A stretch of DNA of 64,000 nucleotides from Nocardiopsis metallicus (GCF_014201115.1 NZ_JACHDO010000001.1:6138001-6202000); one strand, 5' to 3'. Positions 53,140-62,278 are shown, counted from the first letter of the stretch. Notes: generated by a model from the sequence alone, not told the origin. Translations and numbers: made by a program.

Positions 53140-54534
53140 ATGAGGACGACCCCGCAGCCCGTACCCCGAACCCCCGAGGCCCTCGTGACATCTGGATGCC
53201 CCCGCGCCAAGCTGCACCACGACGAACCCCAGGCGGATCCCTATGACGTGTACGCGCGGATGCGCGCCGAACACGGCCCGGTGATCCCGGTGGAGCTCGA
53301 GCCCGGGGTACACGGCTGGCTGGTCACCGACTACACCACCCTCATCTCCTGGTCCCGGGACACCACCACGTTCGGGCACGACGCGCGCCTGTGGAAGGAC
53401 TTCCGGGAGGGCCGGATCGACGCTGACGCCGCCGTCCTGCCCATGATGGCGCCCCGGGCCAACGCGCTCTTCGTCGACGGCGCCGAGCACCAGCGCTACC
53501 GCCGGGCGATCACCGACAGCCTCGGCGCGGTCGGCTCCGACCGGCTGACCGAGGTGACCGAGCGCTACGCGAACGGTCTCATCGACGAGTTCTGCGAGCG
53601 GGGCCAGGCCGACGTCCTCAACGAGTACGCCCGCATGCTCCCGCTGCTCGTCATCAACGAGCTGTTCGGCTTCGACCGCGACCAGGGGGTGCGCTTCGTC
53701 GAGGCCATGCGCAACCTGTGGCTCGGCGTCGACGCGGAGAAGTCCAACGCCGAGGCCGAGCGGGCCCTGTCCGAGGTGGTCACCGCCAAGCACCGAGAGC
53801 CCGGCGACGACGTCACCACCCGGCTGATCCAGCACCGCGCCGCGCTGTCGGACGAGGAGGTGATCATGCAGCTCCTGCTGGTGGTCGCCGCCGCCAACGA
53901 GCCGACCGCCAACCTCATCAACGCGGGCGTGCGGGAGGTACTGGCCGACCCGAACGTCGCGGAGGGCCGGGCGCCCTCCCCGACGGCGCTCGCCGACATC
54001 GTCGACCGGGTCCTGTGGCAGGACCCGCCGATCACCAACTACCCCGTCCTCTACCCCCGCGTGGACGTGCCGCTGGGCGGCGGCCGCACCATCGAGGCGG
54101 GTTCGCCCATCCTGCTCGGCTTCGCCGCGTCCAACCGCTTCTTCCTGGAGGAGAACGCGGAGCAGCTCGCGGAGTCGCGCAACCGGGCCCACGTGGCCTG
54201 GGGCGCCGGTCCGCACCGGTGCCCCGCGCGCGAGGAGGCCACCACGATGACCATCGTCGCGCTGCGCACCCTCCTCGAACGCCTTCCCGGGCTCCGGGTG
54301 GCGGTGCCGCCGGAGGACCTCCGCTGGCACCTGTCCGCCCTGTCCTGGATCCCCGTGACCCTTCCCGTGCAGTTCTCCCCACAGAGCCCTTTGACCCCCA
54401 CACCGGTGGAAGGAACCCCTTGGACCGCGTCCGACTCGCACCCGGAAACCTCCGTGCGCAGAGCACCCACCTCAGGAAAATCGCCCCTGTCGTCCCTGTC
54501 GAACTTCCTGGTGAGGTTGATGCGTGGGTCGTGA
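53140..54534 (+). CDS. Cytochrome P450, CYP157-like, lacking the ExxR motif
   Basis: A 464-residue P450. The haem loop WGAGPHRCPAREEA gives thiolate Cys361, and the I-helix reads VVAAANEPTANLI, with the EPT variant seen in CYP157/CYP156-type proteins. The K-helix should contain ExxR ahead of W-x-DPP, but here the segment is DIVDRVLWQDPP, so the Glu/Arg pair is missing. CYP157 enzymes of Streptomyces conservons are known to lack ExxR. The frame runs 115 bases into the next P450, giving a low-complexity Ser/Pro/Thr C-terminus. ATG at 53140. Confidence 0.9.
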   Translation: MRTTPQPVPRTPEALVTSGCPRAKLHHDEPQADPYDVYARMRAEHGPVIPVELEPGVHGWLVTDYTTLISWSRDTTTFGHDARLWKDFREGRIDADAAVLPMMAPRANALFVDGAEHQRYRRAITDSLGAVGSDRLTEVTERYANGLIDEFCERGQADVLNEYARMLPLLVINELFGFDRDQGVRFVEAMRNLWLGVDAEKSNAEAERALSEVVTAKHREPGDDVTTRLIQHRAALSDEEVIMQLLLVVAAANEPTANLINAGVREVLADPNVAEGRAPSPTALADIVDRVLWQDPPITNYPVLYPRVDVPLGGGRTIEAGSPILLGFAASNRFFLEENAEQLAESRNRAHVAWGAGPHRCPAREEATTMTIVALRTLLERLPGLRVAVPPEDLRWHLSALSWIPVTLPVQFSPQSPLTPTPVEGTPWTASDSHPETSVRRAPTSGKSPLSSLSNFLVRLMRGS

Positions 54535-55628
54535 CCACCCACGAGGCCGTCACCCAGGCCCTGGCCGACCCGCGCATCCAGAAGAACAAGAAGTACTGGA
54601 CGGCCTTCAACAACGGTGAGATCCCGGCGGACTGGCCGCTGATCTCCTGGATCATCAACGAGAACATGCTGTCCAGGGACGGCGAGGACCACAGCAGGCT
54701 GCGCCGCCTGGTCTCCAAGGCGTTCACCCCGCGCCGCGTCGAGCTGCTGCGCGGGAGCGTCGTCGCCATCGTCGAGTCGCTCCTGGACGCCCTGGAGCGG
54801 GCGGCCGAGGCCAGCGAGGACGGGGTCGTGGACCTGCGCGCCATCGTCTCCCAACCGCTGCCGCTCACCGTGATCAGCGACCTGTTCGGGGTGGACGAGC
54901 AGACCCGGCCCAAGCTGCACGGCCCGGTCGGCGTCTTCTTCGACCAGAGCATCACGCCCGAGCAGGCGATGGCGACCTTCTTCGAGCTGTGGGGCGTGCT
55001 CACCGAGCTGGTGGCGGCCAAGCGCGCCGAGCCCGGCGACGACCTCACCACCGCCCTCATCGCCGCCCGTGACGAGGAGGACAAGCTCACCGAGGACGAG
55101 CTCATCTGGAACCTGGTGCTGTTCATCAGCGCCGGCTACGAGACCACGATGAACCTCATCTCCAACGCCGTGCGCGCGCTCACCCGCCACCGCGACCAGC
55201 TGGAGCTGGTCATGGAGGGCAAGGTGGAGTGGTCCAAGGCCATCGAGGAGGTGCTGCGCTGGGACCCGCCCGGCCAGTACGTGCCCATGCGCTACACGAC
55301 CGAGGACATGGAGCTGGCGGGGGTCCCCATCCCCAAGGGTGAGCCGCTCCTGCTGGGCTACGGCTCCGCCAGCCGGGACGAGGCGCACCACGGTCCCACC
55401 GCCGAGGAGTTCGACATCACCCGCGAGGACAGCTCCCACCTGGCCTTCTCCCACGGGCGGCACTACTGCCTGGGGGCGAGCCTGGCCCGCATGGAGATGA
55501 ACGAGGTCATGCCGCGCCTGTTCGAGCGCTTCCCCAAGCTGGAGGTGGCGGTGGCCGACGAGGAGCTGGTCCCGGCACCCTCGATCATCTCCAACGGTGT
55601 CGAGGCCCTCCCGGTCCGCCTGCGCTGA
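54420..55628 (+). CDS. Cytochrome P450, CYP154-like
   Basis: A 402-residue P450 with all standard motifs: GEIPADWPLISW and EDHSRLRRLVSKAF in the N-terminal half as in CYP154 proteins, I-helix SAGYETTMNLI, K-helix AIEEVLRWDPP (ExxR intact) and haem loop FSHGRHYCLGA with thiolate Cys350. The TTG at 54420 is preferred because GGAAGGAA lies six bases before it; this makes the gene start inside the upstream P450. Paired CYP157-CYP154 genes are typical of conservons, but no conservon genes are adjacent here. Substrate unknown. Confidence 0.93.
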   Translation: MDRVRLAPGNLRAQSTHLRKIAPVVPVELPGEVDAWVVTTHEAVTQALADPRIQKNKKYWTAFNNGEIPADWPLISWIINENMLSRDGEDHSRLRRLVSKAFTPRRVELLRGSVVAIVESLLDALERAAEASEDGVVDLRAIVSQPLPLTVISDLFGVDEQTRPKLHGPVGVFFDQSITPEQAMATFFELWGVLTELVAAKRAEPGDDLTTALIAARDEEDKLTEDELIWNLVLFISAGYETTMNLISNAVRALTRHRDQLELVMEGKVEWSKAIEEVLRWDPPGQYVPMRYTTEDMELAGVPIPKGEPLLLGYGSASRDEAHHGPTAEEFDITREDSSHLAFSHGRHYCLGASLARMEMNEVMPRLFERFPKLEVAVADEELVPAPSIISNGVEALPVRLR

Positions 55629-55657
55629 GCACGCTTCGGGACACGCCCGGATCTGCG

Positions 55658-55697
55658 GATCCCGTCACGGGTCGCTTCGGTGGCCCGTGACGGGATC
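55658..55697 (+). terminator. Terminator of the P450 pair
   Basis: A perfect 14-bp stem (55658-55671 with 55684-55697) around a 12-base loop, followed by TTCGCTTTT, 30 bases after the stop. The remaining gap to 55931 shows nothing else. Confidence 0.85.
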
Positions 55698-55931
55698 TTC
55701 GCTTTTCAGGGGGGTTTTGGGCGGGTCTGTCGACTCCCGGGAACACGGTTGGCACCTCCGCGGGAGCACCAAAGAACGGGCCCGGGCTCTTAGACTCAGC
55801 AGGGTCCCCCACGACCCCCGCCCTTCGACCCTGCCCCCACCCCCGGTGTCGGCCCCTGTGCCGTCCCCCCTCCACTAGCCTGCCCTCCTGCTACGGAAGG
55901 CCCCCTTCCCCGAAGAGGATTGCGCGCACAC

Positions 55932-57692
55932 ATGAACAGTTCGGAAGCCGACCCCGGCCGCATCCTGGTCAACCGGTACCGCCTGGACGAGATCATCGGC
56001 GCGGGCGGTATGGGCCGGGTCTGGCGGGGCACGGACACCCTGCTGGGCCGGACGGTCGCGGTCAAGGAACTCACCACGCCGCCGAACCTGCCTCCGCACG
56101 AGGTCGACGTCCTGCGCACCCGCATGATCCGCGAGGCCCGCAGCGCCGCCCAGCTCAGCCACCCGGCCATCATCACGGTGTTCGACGTGGCCGAGGAGGA
56201 CGGGCGCCCGTGGATCGTGATGGAGCTGGTGCGCGGACCCTCCCTCGGCGACATCATCAAGGACGCTGGCGTCCTGGACGTCCGGCGCGCCGCCAACATC
56301 GGTGAGCAGATGGCCGCCGGTCTGGCCGAGGCGCACGACCGGGGCATCGTGCACCGCGACATCAAGCCGGGCAACGTGCTCATCGCGGGGAACGACCGTG
56401 CGGTCCTCACCGACTTCGGTATCGCCCACCTGGACGGGTCCACCCACCTGACCAGTACCGGGCTGCTGATCGGCTCGCCGAGCTACCTGGCGCCGGAGAT
56501 CGCGCACGGCCACTCGGCCACGTCCGCCTCCGACATGTGGGCGCTCGGTATCACCCTCTACCAGGCGGTGGAGGGCGGACTGCCCTTCGACCGGCCCACC
56601 CCGATGGCCACGCTGACCGCCATCGTCACCCAGGAGCTGCCGGAGACCCCCAACGCGGGCGCGCTCCGTCCGGTCCTGGAAGCCCTCACCGAGAAGCGCC
56701 CCGAGGACCGCCCGAGCGTGCTCGAGGTGCGCACCCTGCTGCGGGAGATCCGGGACTCGGGCGGGGCGTCCGCCACCGCGGTCGCACCCGCCCTCGCCCC
56801 GGCCGAACCCGCGCTGGAACCCGCCGACCCGGCGGCCGAACCGGACTGGAACAAGGTCACCGACCAAGGCACGGTGGACCGCGCGGTGAGCGCCGCCGAG
56901 TCGGCTCCGGCCGCCGCCCGGTCCGCGACCGGGGCCGTCCCGCCGCCCGTCGACGTCCCCCGGCACACCCGCGAGGACGCGGCGGCCTCCCGCAAGCGCA
57001 CGCTCATGGTCATCGCGGCCGTGTTCGTCCTGCTGGTCGCCGCCGCCGCGACCACGCTGTTCGTCAGCATGAACCGCCCGGGCGACCCCGACGCCGGGCT
57101 GGCCGGCTCCAGTGAGGAGCAGCCCGCCGCCGGCGGTACCGAAGAGGAGGAACCGGCGGAGGGCGGCGAGGCCGAGGCCGGAGCCGGGGGCGGCGAGGAC
57201 GCCTCCGAAGAGGAGGATCCGGAGGAGGAAGCGGAGGACGACGAGGACGACCGGTGGGACTTCCTCGTCCGCCACGAGGACTCCAGCGGTTTCGCCGTGG
57301 ACGTCCCCAGGGACTGGGAGATCGACCGGCAGAGCCACATGGTCTACTTCCGCAACCCGGACGGCGGCTACCTGCTGGTGGACCAGACCTCCAACCCGAA
57401 CGACGACGCCGGTGACGACTGGCGCGACTTCGAGCCGACCGGCCGCCAGAACTTCTCCGGTTACTCGCTGATCGGGATCGAGGACGTGGACGCCGAGTGG
57501 GCCGACGACTACGTCAGCGCCGCCGACTGGGAGTTCACCTTCAGCGGCCGCAACGGCGAGATGCACGCCATCAACCGCGGCTTCCACACCGAGAACATCG
57601 GGTACGCGCTGTTCCTGGTGAGCGGTGAGGACCAGGACTACAACCACGACCTCCTCGACCGTATGGCGGAGTCCTTCGAACCCGCCGACTAG
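55932..57692 (+). CDS. Membrane Ser/Thr protein kinase
   Basis: A 586-residue PknB-type kinase. The kinase domain (about 14-270) keeps GAGGMGRVWRG, catalytic Lys in VAVKEL, HRDIKPGN and DFGIAH. A Pro/Ala linker leads to one transmembrane helix (about 358-380). The extracellular part starts with a Glu-rich stretch (EEEDPEEEAEDDEDD) and ends in a compact domain (about 435-586) without PASTA repeats, so the ligand is unknown. It is likely an envelope sensor. ATG at 55932 is chosen over an in-frame TTG four codons before. Confidence 0.94.
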   Translation: MNSSEADPGRILVNRYRLDEIIGAGGMGRVWRGTDTLLGRTVAVKELTTPPNLPPHEVDVLRTRMIREARSAAQLSHPAIITVFDVAEEDGRPWIVMELVRGPSLGDIIKDAGVLDVRRAANIGEQMAAGLAEAHDRGIVHRDIKPGNVLIAGNDRAVLTDFGIAHLDGSTHLTSTGLLIGSPSYLAPEIAHGHSATSASDMWALGITLYQAVEGGLPFDRPTPMATLTAIVTQELPETPNAGALRPVLEALTEKRPEDRPSVLEVRTLLREIRDSGGASATAVAPALAPAEPALEPADPAAEPDWNKVTDQGTVDRAVSAAESAPAAARSATGAVPPPVDVPRHTREDAAASRKRTLMVIAAVFVLLVAAAATTLFVSMNRPGDPDAGLAGSSEEQPAAGGTEEEEPAEGGEAEAGAGGGEDASEEEDPEEEAEDDEDDRWDFLVRHEDSSGFAVDVPRDWEIDRQSHMVYFRNPDGGYLLVDQTSNPNDDAGDDWRDFEPTGRQNFSGYSLIGIEDVDAEWADDYVSAADWEFTFSGRNGEMHAINRGFHTENIGYALFLVSGEDQDYNHDLLDRMAESFEPAD

Positions 57693-57743
57693 GTTCAGGG
57701 GTCGCGTGCGGGTGGAGGTGTCCGGAACCCGGGCAGGCCCCCG

Positions 57744-57801
57744 GTGATCTTGCTACCAGGGGCGAGTTCGGCGCCGAACTCGCCCCTGGTAGCAAGATCA
57801 C
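57744..57801. repeat. 58-bp perfect palindrome between convergent genes
   Basis: Two 29-base arms (57744-57772, 57773-57801) are perfectly complementary with no spacer, centred on GGCGCC. It lies between the convergent kinase and response-regulator genes. RNA from either strand would form a long hairpin, so it probably acts as a bidirectional terminator; it could also be a repeated extragenic palindrome or a small mobile repeat. Confidence 0.9.
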
Positions 57802-57891
57802 GCTGGAAGGAGGGGCCGAAACCGGCCGCCCCCGCCCAGGGACGGTCAGGGCGCTGAGCGGGGGTCCGGCGCGTCCGGGAGACCGGGCGGG

Positions 57892-58599
57892 TCAGCCCTG
57901 CGCCTCGTCCAGGAGGTTCGCGTCGTGCACCAGCAGGGCGACCTGCACCCTGTTGTTGAGGTCCAGCTTGGTCAGGATGCTGGACACGTGGGTCTTGACG
58001 GTCGGCACGCTCAGGAACAGCCGCGCGGCGATGTCCGCGTTGGAGCGGCCCTGGCCTACCGCCACCGCCACCTCGGTCTCCCGGGCGTTCAGCACGGACA
58101 GCCGGTCGCGGGCCCGGCCCGCGCGCTCACCGTGGTCCGCGTGGGCGACCCGGTCCATCAGCCGCCGGGTCACGGCGGGGGACAGGACGGGGAAACCCCG
58201 CGCCACCCGCCGGACCGATTCCACGATCTCCTCCGGCGGGGTGTCCTTGAGCAGGAACCCGGCCGCCCCCGCCCGCAGGGCGCGCAGCACGTGTTCGTCG
58301 GCGTCGAAGGTGGTGAGCACCAGCACCTCCGGCGGGTCGGGCAGGGCGCGCAGCCTCTCGGTGGCGGTCAGCCCGTCCACCGTGGGCATCCGGATGTCCA
58401 TCAGGACGACGTCGGGCGAGTGCCGCTCGACCAGGTCCAGGACCGCGCCGCCGTCCTCGGCCTCGGCCAGCACGCGCACGTCCGGTGCGCCGCCCATCAT
58501 CATCACCAGGCCGACCCGCACCAGGGCGTCGTCGTCGACGATCAGCACGCCGATCCGCCGCTCCGCGCCCTGCCCGGTGTCCCGCTCCGCTTCGCTCAT
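57892..58599 (-). CDS. NarL/LuxR-type response regulator
   Basis: A 235-residue regulator. Receiver domain (about 15-130): acidic pocket VLIVDDDALVR, phospho-acceptor Asp in DVVLMDIRMP, Thr in LTTFDADEH and Lys in FLLKDTPPEE. LuxR-type output domain (about 165-225): LNARETEVAVAVGQGRSNAD, then VPTVKTHVSSIL. The ATG overlaps the stop of the histidine kinase (ATGA), so the two form a coupled pair. Target genes not evident; the neighbouring serine/threonine kinase is convergent. Confidence 0.95.
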   Translation of the reverse strand: MSEAERDTGQGAERRIGVLIVDDDALVRVGLVMMMGGAPDVRVLAEAEDGGAVLDLVERHSPDVVLMDIRMPTVDGLTATERLRALPDPPEVLVLTTFDADEHVLRALRAGAAGFLLKDTPPEEIVESVRRVARGFPVLSPAVTRRLMDRVAHADHGERAGRARDRLSVLNARETEVAVAVGQGRSNADIAARLFLSVPTVKTHVSSILTKLDLNNRVQVALLVHDANLLDEAQG

Positions 58600-59771
58600 G
58601 AGGGCCACGGTAGCCACGCCGACAGGCTCCAGCCACCATCGGCGGTCCGGCCGTACTCCAGGCGGCCGGAGGCGAGGGAGACGCGTTCGGTGAGCCCGAC
58701 CAGGCCCTGGCCGTTCCCGGGGCCGCTGGCGGGGGGCTCCGCGGCACGGGTGGCGGGCCCGTTGAGCACGTCCACGTTCAGCCCCCGGCCCGGGGAGCCG
58801 GAGACGCGCACCGAGGTGCGGGCCCCGGGCGCGTGCTTGCGGGCGTTGGTCAGCGCCTCCTGGACGATCCGGTAGGCGGTGCGGCCGGTCCGCTCCGGGA
58901 CGGCGCCCGTGTACTCCTCGACGAACTCCACCCCCGCGCCCGCGTCACCGGCCTCCTCGACCAGCTGCGCGAGGTCGGCCATGGTCGGCTGCGGAAGCTC
59001 GCCCACGGGGGCGCGCAGCACCCCGATCACCTCGCGCAGGTCCTGGAGCGCCTGGTGGGCGCTCTCCCGGATCACCTTCGCGGACCGGCCGACCTCCTCG
59101 GGTGAGGCGTCCGGACGGTACTCCAGGGCGCCCGCGTGCACGCTGAGCAGGGACAGCCGGTGGCCGAGGACGTCGTGGATCTCGCGGGCGATGGACTCGC
59201 GCACCCGGTGCTGGGCGTGCTCGGCGCGCAGCTGGGCCTCGGCCTCGGCGTGCACGGCCCGTTCCCGCAGCGACGCGTACAGCTGGCGACGGTGCTGGAC
59301 GGAGATGCCCCACCCGGCGACCGCGCCCAGCAGGACCGTGCTCAGCAGGAACATCACCAGGAAGGGCGCGCCGTGCTCGGCGGGGTGGAGCAGAAGGTTG
59401 ACGTAGGAGGCGAGGACACCCAGTGCCAGTACCGTGAGCCCCACCTTGGGCGGACGGTGCACGCACAGTGAGAACAGGGCGGCGAGCATCGCCCCGCCCA
59501 CCAGAGGGAAGAACGCGGAGAGCAGGGTCAGTACCACCGCGATCTGTACCGGCCACCGGCGGCGCCACCACAGGGCGGTGCAGCCGCCCAGCGCGACCAG
59601 GTACTCGGTGACCGTGAACAGTTCGGGCTTGGGCGGCGGTGGCGGTTCCCCGGGGAAGGTGACCGTGCCGAGCAGCCCGAACCCCAGGGCGATCAGGAAC
59701 ATCGACGAGTCCACGACCCAGTCGCGCACGCTGCGGCGGTAGCGCTGGTGGGATGGGGTCGTCTCGTTCAT
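58596..59771 (-). CDS. Membrane sensor histidine kinase (NarX/DesK-like, HisKA_3)
   Basis: A 391-residue sensor. The N-terminal part has about five hydrophobic helices (25-175) with short loops and no large periplasmic domain, so it probably senses the membrane. The HisKA_3 dimerisation domain contains SIAREIHDVLGHRLSLL with the phosphorylatable His near residue 205. The ATPase domain has an N-box in RIVQEALTNARKHAPG and a G-box in GNGQGLVGLTERV. ATG at 59771; longer starts are in non-coding sequence. It phosphorylates the response regulator encoded just downstream. Confidence 0.95.
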   Translation of the reverse strand: MNETTPSHQRYRRSVRDWVVDSSMFLIALGFGLLGTVTFPGEPPPPPKPELFTVTEYLVALGGCTALWWRRRWPVQIAVVLTLLSAFFPLVGGAMLAALFSLCVHRPPKVGLTVLALGVLASYVNLLLHPAEHGAPFLVMFLLSTVLLGAVAGWGISVQHRRQLYASLRERAVHAEAEAQLRAEHAQHRVRESIAREIHDVLGHRLSLLSVHAGALEYRPDASPEEVGRSAKVIRESAHQALQDLREVIGVLRAPVGELPQPTMADLAQLVEEAGDAGAGVEFVEEYTGAVPERTGRTAYRIVQEALTNARKHAPGARTSVRVSGSPGRGLNVDVLNGPATRAAEPPASGPGNGQGLVGLTERVSLASGRLEYGRTADGGWSLSAWLPWPS

Positions 59772-59921
59772 CGCTCGGAGTCTACGAGCGGACACCGCGC
59801 GGGAGGAGCACCCGGACCGGAACCGGATACCAACGACAGGGGATTGAGTACTTTGGTCGGATCCGTGGAACTGAGGGCGGGCCGATGCGCCGTTTCGCGG
59901 CCGTTCCGCGCGCGGGAGTAG

Positions 59922-60045
59922 TTGACGTCCTCCTCGTCGTGAATGACGGGGATTCTGGCCCGCCCTCACAGGCGGGTCGGTGCTCGCGCCTCACGGCGCG
60001 TGCTGGTTCCTGTTTCATCGAGTCCTGCCAGCCTCAGGCGGCTGG
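59922..60045 (-). ncRNA. Candidate omega/re RNA of TnpB
   Basis: On the minus strand the tnpB 3' end and trailer form three perfect hairpins (60028-60045 overlapping the stop, 59985-60000, 59959-59976) and then a weaker terminal stem (about 59930-59952). This is where TnpB guide RNAs are encoded in characterised IS200/IS605 elements; the guide would be the sequence just past 59922, towards the kinase gene. Confidence 0.6.
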
Positions 60046-61236
60046 TCTTACGGTCCCTCCGCAGGCGTTTTCCCTGTCGGCCCGTCCGGCCGCCAGGACG
60101 ATGCGGGACGCGTTCACGTCCCGATCATGAAGGGTTTCACACGCCGTGCAGGTCCACTGGCGCACGTGCAACGGCTTGGGGCCATCCACCGCCCAGCACT
60201 GTGAGCAGGTCTGTGAGGAGGCCAGGAATCGGTCCACCTTGGCGAAGAAGCGCCCGTACCTGGTGGCTTTGTACTCCAGCATGTGCACGAACGCCGACCA
60301 CCCGGCGTCGTGCACACTCTTGGCCAGCCTGCTACGCCCCAGGCCCTTCACACACAGGTCCTCCACATATACCGCTTGGTTCTCGCGGATGATCGTGGTG
60401 GACAGCTGGTGGTGAAAGTCCTTGCGGGCGTCGGCCACCCGCATGTGGACGCGGGCTACCTTAAGGCGGGCCTTGTTCCGGTTGTTGGAGCCCTTGGTCT
60501 TGCGGGACAGGGCGCGTTGGGCCTTCTTCAGTTTGCGTTCGGCGCGGCGCAGGAATCGCGGGTTGGCGACCTTGGTGCCATCGGACAGGACCGCGAAGTG
60601 CGACAGGCCCAGATCGATCCCGACCTCGGGTGTGGTTTCGGGCAGTACCTCTGAAGCGTTCGTTTCGACCACGAACGAGGCGAAGTACCGATCAGCCGCG
60701 TCCTTGATCACGGTGACCGACGAAGGGGCCGAGGGCAGCTCCCGCGACCAGTTGACCTTGACCTCACCGATCCTGGGCAGAGACAGCTTCCCCGCGTCAG
60801 TGATCTTCCAACGGGCGTTGGCGGTGAAGCGCGCCGACTGGGTGCGGTCACGCCGCGACTTGAACCGTGGTGCCCCCACCTTGGGCCCTTGACGCTTCCC
60901 GGTCTTGGAGTCTTCGTGCGCCGCCCACGCCTTGTCCAGGTCCCGCAACACCTGTTGGAGCGGGACCGCCGACACCTGACCCAACCATTCCCGCTCCGGG
61001 GTCTGTTTCGCTCGGGTTATCAGCTCCCGCGACAGGTCCGGGTTCTTGGGCACCCGCTGGTAGGGGCCCTCCGCCACACGCTTCTTGGGGGAACCGAGCA
61101 GCTTGTTCGAGGCCTTGAGGGGCTTTTGGCGTGCCAGGGCGTCGTTGAACACCACGCGCACGCACCCGAACAGACGGGCCAGCGCGGCGCGCTGGCCCCG
61201 GTCCGGGTAGAAGCGGTAGGTGTATCTCAACTGCAC
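60034..61236 (-). CDS. tnpB: RNA-guided endonuclease TnpB
   Basis: A 400-residue TnpB. The N-terminal domain begins RYTYRFYPDRGQRAALARLFG. The RuvC nuclease residues are present: Asp in EVGIDLGLSHFAVL, Glu in AVYVEDLCVKGL and Asp in DRDVNASRI, with an intervening zinc ribbon (TCSQC ... CTACETLH). All three catalytic acids are in place, so activity is plausible. GTG at 61236 is chosen because it starts the family fold. Characterised TnpB proteins cut DNA next to a short TAM under guidance of the transposon-end RNA and help keep the element in the genome. Confidence 0.93.
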   Translation of the reverse strand: MQLRYTYRFYPDRGQRAALARLFGCVRVVFNDALARQKPLKASNKLLGSPKKRVAEGPYQRVPKNPDLSRELITRAKQTPEREWLGQVSAVPLQQVLRDLDKAWAAHEDSKTGKRQGPKVGAPRFKSRRDRTQSARFTANARWKITDAGKLSLPRIGEVKVNWSRELPSAPSSVTVIKDAADRYFASFVVETNASEVLPETTPEVGIDLGLSHFAVLSDGTKVANPRFLRRAERKLKKAQRALSRKTKGSNNRNKARLKVARVHMRVADARKDFHHQLSTTIIRENQAVYVEDLCVKGLGRSRLAKSVHDAGWSAFVHMLEYKATRYGRFFAKVDRFLASSQTCSQCWAVDGPKPLHVRQWTCTACETLHDRDVNASRIVLAAGRADRENACGGTVRPAA

Positions 61237-61404
61237 ACCAGCACCCTCACACCTGCCTACGACAAAACGGGGAACTGCCCGCCCTGGCAGGCAGACGCGG
61301 GCTCTGATCCGATTCGCCCCCGACCTGAAGGCCGGATCACTCCCGGAATAAACAGGTAGCGTCAGCAGGCGGAGCACACGCGCGTGAACCTGGGGGATCA
61401 CCCG

Positions 61405-62220
61405 ATGAGCACACTGGTCACCGGCGCCACCGGACAGGTGGGTCGACGTGTCCTGACCGAACTGCGCAGACGCGGCCTGCCCGCCGCCGGTGCCTCCAGG
61501 GACGGTGAGGTGCGACTGGACTGGACCGACACCACCAGCTGGGAACCGGCGCTGAAGGACGTGGAGAGCCTGTTCGTGACGGTGCCCATGGCCAGCGGGC
61601 TCTCCGACCGGGTCGGGGCCTTCCTGGAACGGGCCGCCGAGGCGAAGGTGCGCACGGCGGTGCTGACCACCGCGATGGGCACCGAGAACAGCCCGCCCGA
61701 CTCCGAACAGCGCGTTCTGGAGCGCAGGGTCCGCGAGCTGTTCGACCACTGGACGGTGGTCCGCCCCAACTGGCTGGACCAGGACTTCACCGAAGGCCTC
61801 TTCGCCCGCCTGGCCCGCTCGCGCAACGGACGCCTGGAGCTGCCTCTCTCCAAACGTGCTTCGGTCAGCTTCGTGGACGCCCGGGACGTCACCAACACCG
61901 TGGTGGCCGCGCTCACCGACGAGGCGCACCACGGCCGCGAGTACACGCTCACCGGACCCGCGCCGGTCACCTTCCGCGAGGTGGTCAAGATGACCAAGGG
62001 CACCGAGAGCCCGGTGTGGCGGTACAAGAAGGTCGACGAGGCCGGGTTCTACTTCCGGGCCACCGACATGGGCTGGTCGGACCGGTACGTGGACACCCTC
62101 AACGAACGGTTCCGGGCCATCGCCAACGGCCAGGCCGCCATCGTCACGGAGGACGTCCGCAGAGCCCTGGGCCGCGACCCGGTGCCCATGGCCAAGTTCG
62201 TCCGCGAAGCGGTGAAGTGA
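61405..62220 (+). CDS. NmrA-like NAD(P)-binding oxidoreductase
   Basis: A 271-residue atypical short-chain dehydrogenase. The Rossmann start STLVTGATGQVGRRVLTEL has the GATGQVG dinucleotide motif of the NmrA/quinone-oxidoreductase-2 group; no YxxxK catalytic pair is evident, as in that group. Residues VRPNWLDQDFTEG and FVDARDVTNTVVAALTD match the family. Probably a cytoplasmic NAD(P)H-dependent reductase or redox sensor. ATG at 61405 has GGGGGA upstream. Confidence 0.9.
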   Translation: MSTLVTGATGQVGRRVLTELRRRGLPAAGASRDGEVRLDWTDTTSWEPALKDVESLFVTVPMASGLSDRVGAFLERAAEAKVRTAVLTTAMGTENSPPDSEQRVLERRVRELFDHWTVVRPNWLDQDFTEGLFARLARSRNGRLELPLSKRASVSFVDARDVTNTVVAALTDEAHHGREYTLTGPAPVTFREVVKMTKGTESPVWRYKKVDEAGFYFRATDMGWSDRYVDTLNERFRAIANGQAAIVTEDVRRALGRDPVPMAKFVREAVK

Positions 62221-62249
62221 CTCCGTGCGGTTCTCGCTCAGCGTGCGGC

Positions 62250-62278
62250 ACTACTAAGTTACCTAGAGTAGTTTTATT
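62250..62278 (+). terminator. AT-rich terminator after the oxidoreductase
   Basis: ACTACT (62250-62255) pairs with AGTAGT (62267-62272) and is followed by TTTATT. Confidence 0.6.

Larger units (their letters stand above)
59922..61350 (-). mobile_element. IS200/IS605-type element with tnpB only
   Basis: The tnpB gene is flanked by a structured right end (59922-60045, three perfect stem-loops and a terminal GAATCCCCG-type sequence) and a left end with a GACCTGAAGGCCGGATC-like hairpin near 61320. No tnpA is present, so it cannot transpose by itself and depends on an enzyme in trans. The right edge (TTGACG at 59922) is judged by similarity to other actinobacterial elements; the left edge is approximate. 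Confidence 0.7.

Noticed and set aside
50677..54441. Very long minus-strand open frame across copA and the first P450
   Set aside because: It is a GC-rich shadow of the real plus-strand genes; its protein is Gly/Arg/Asp low complexity without any domain.
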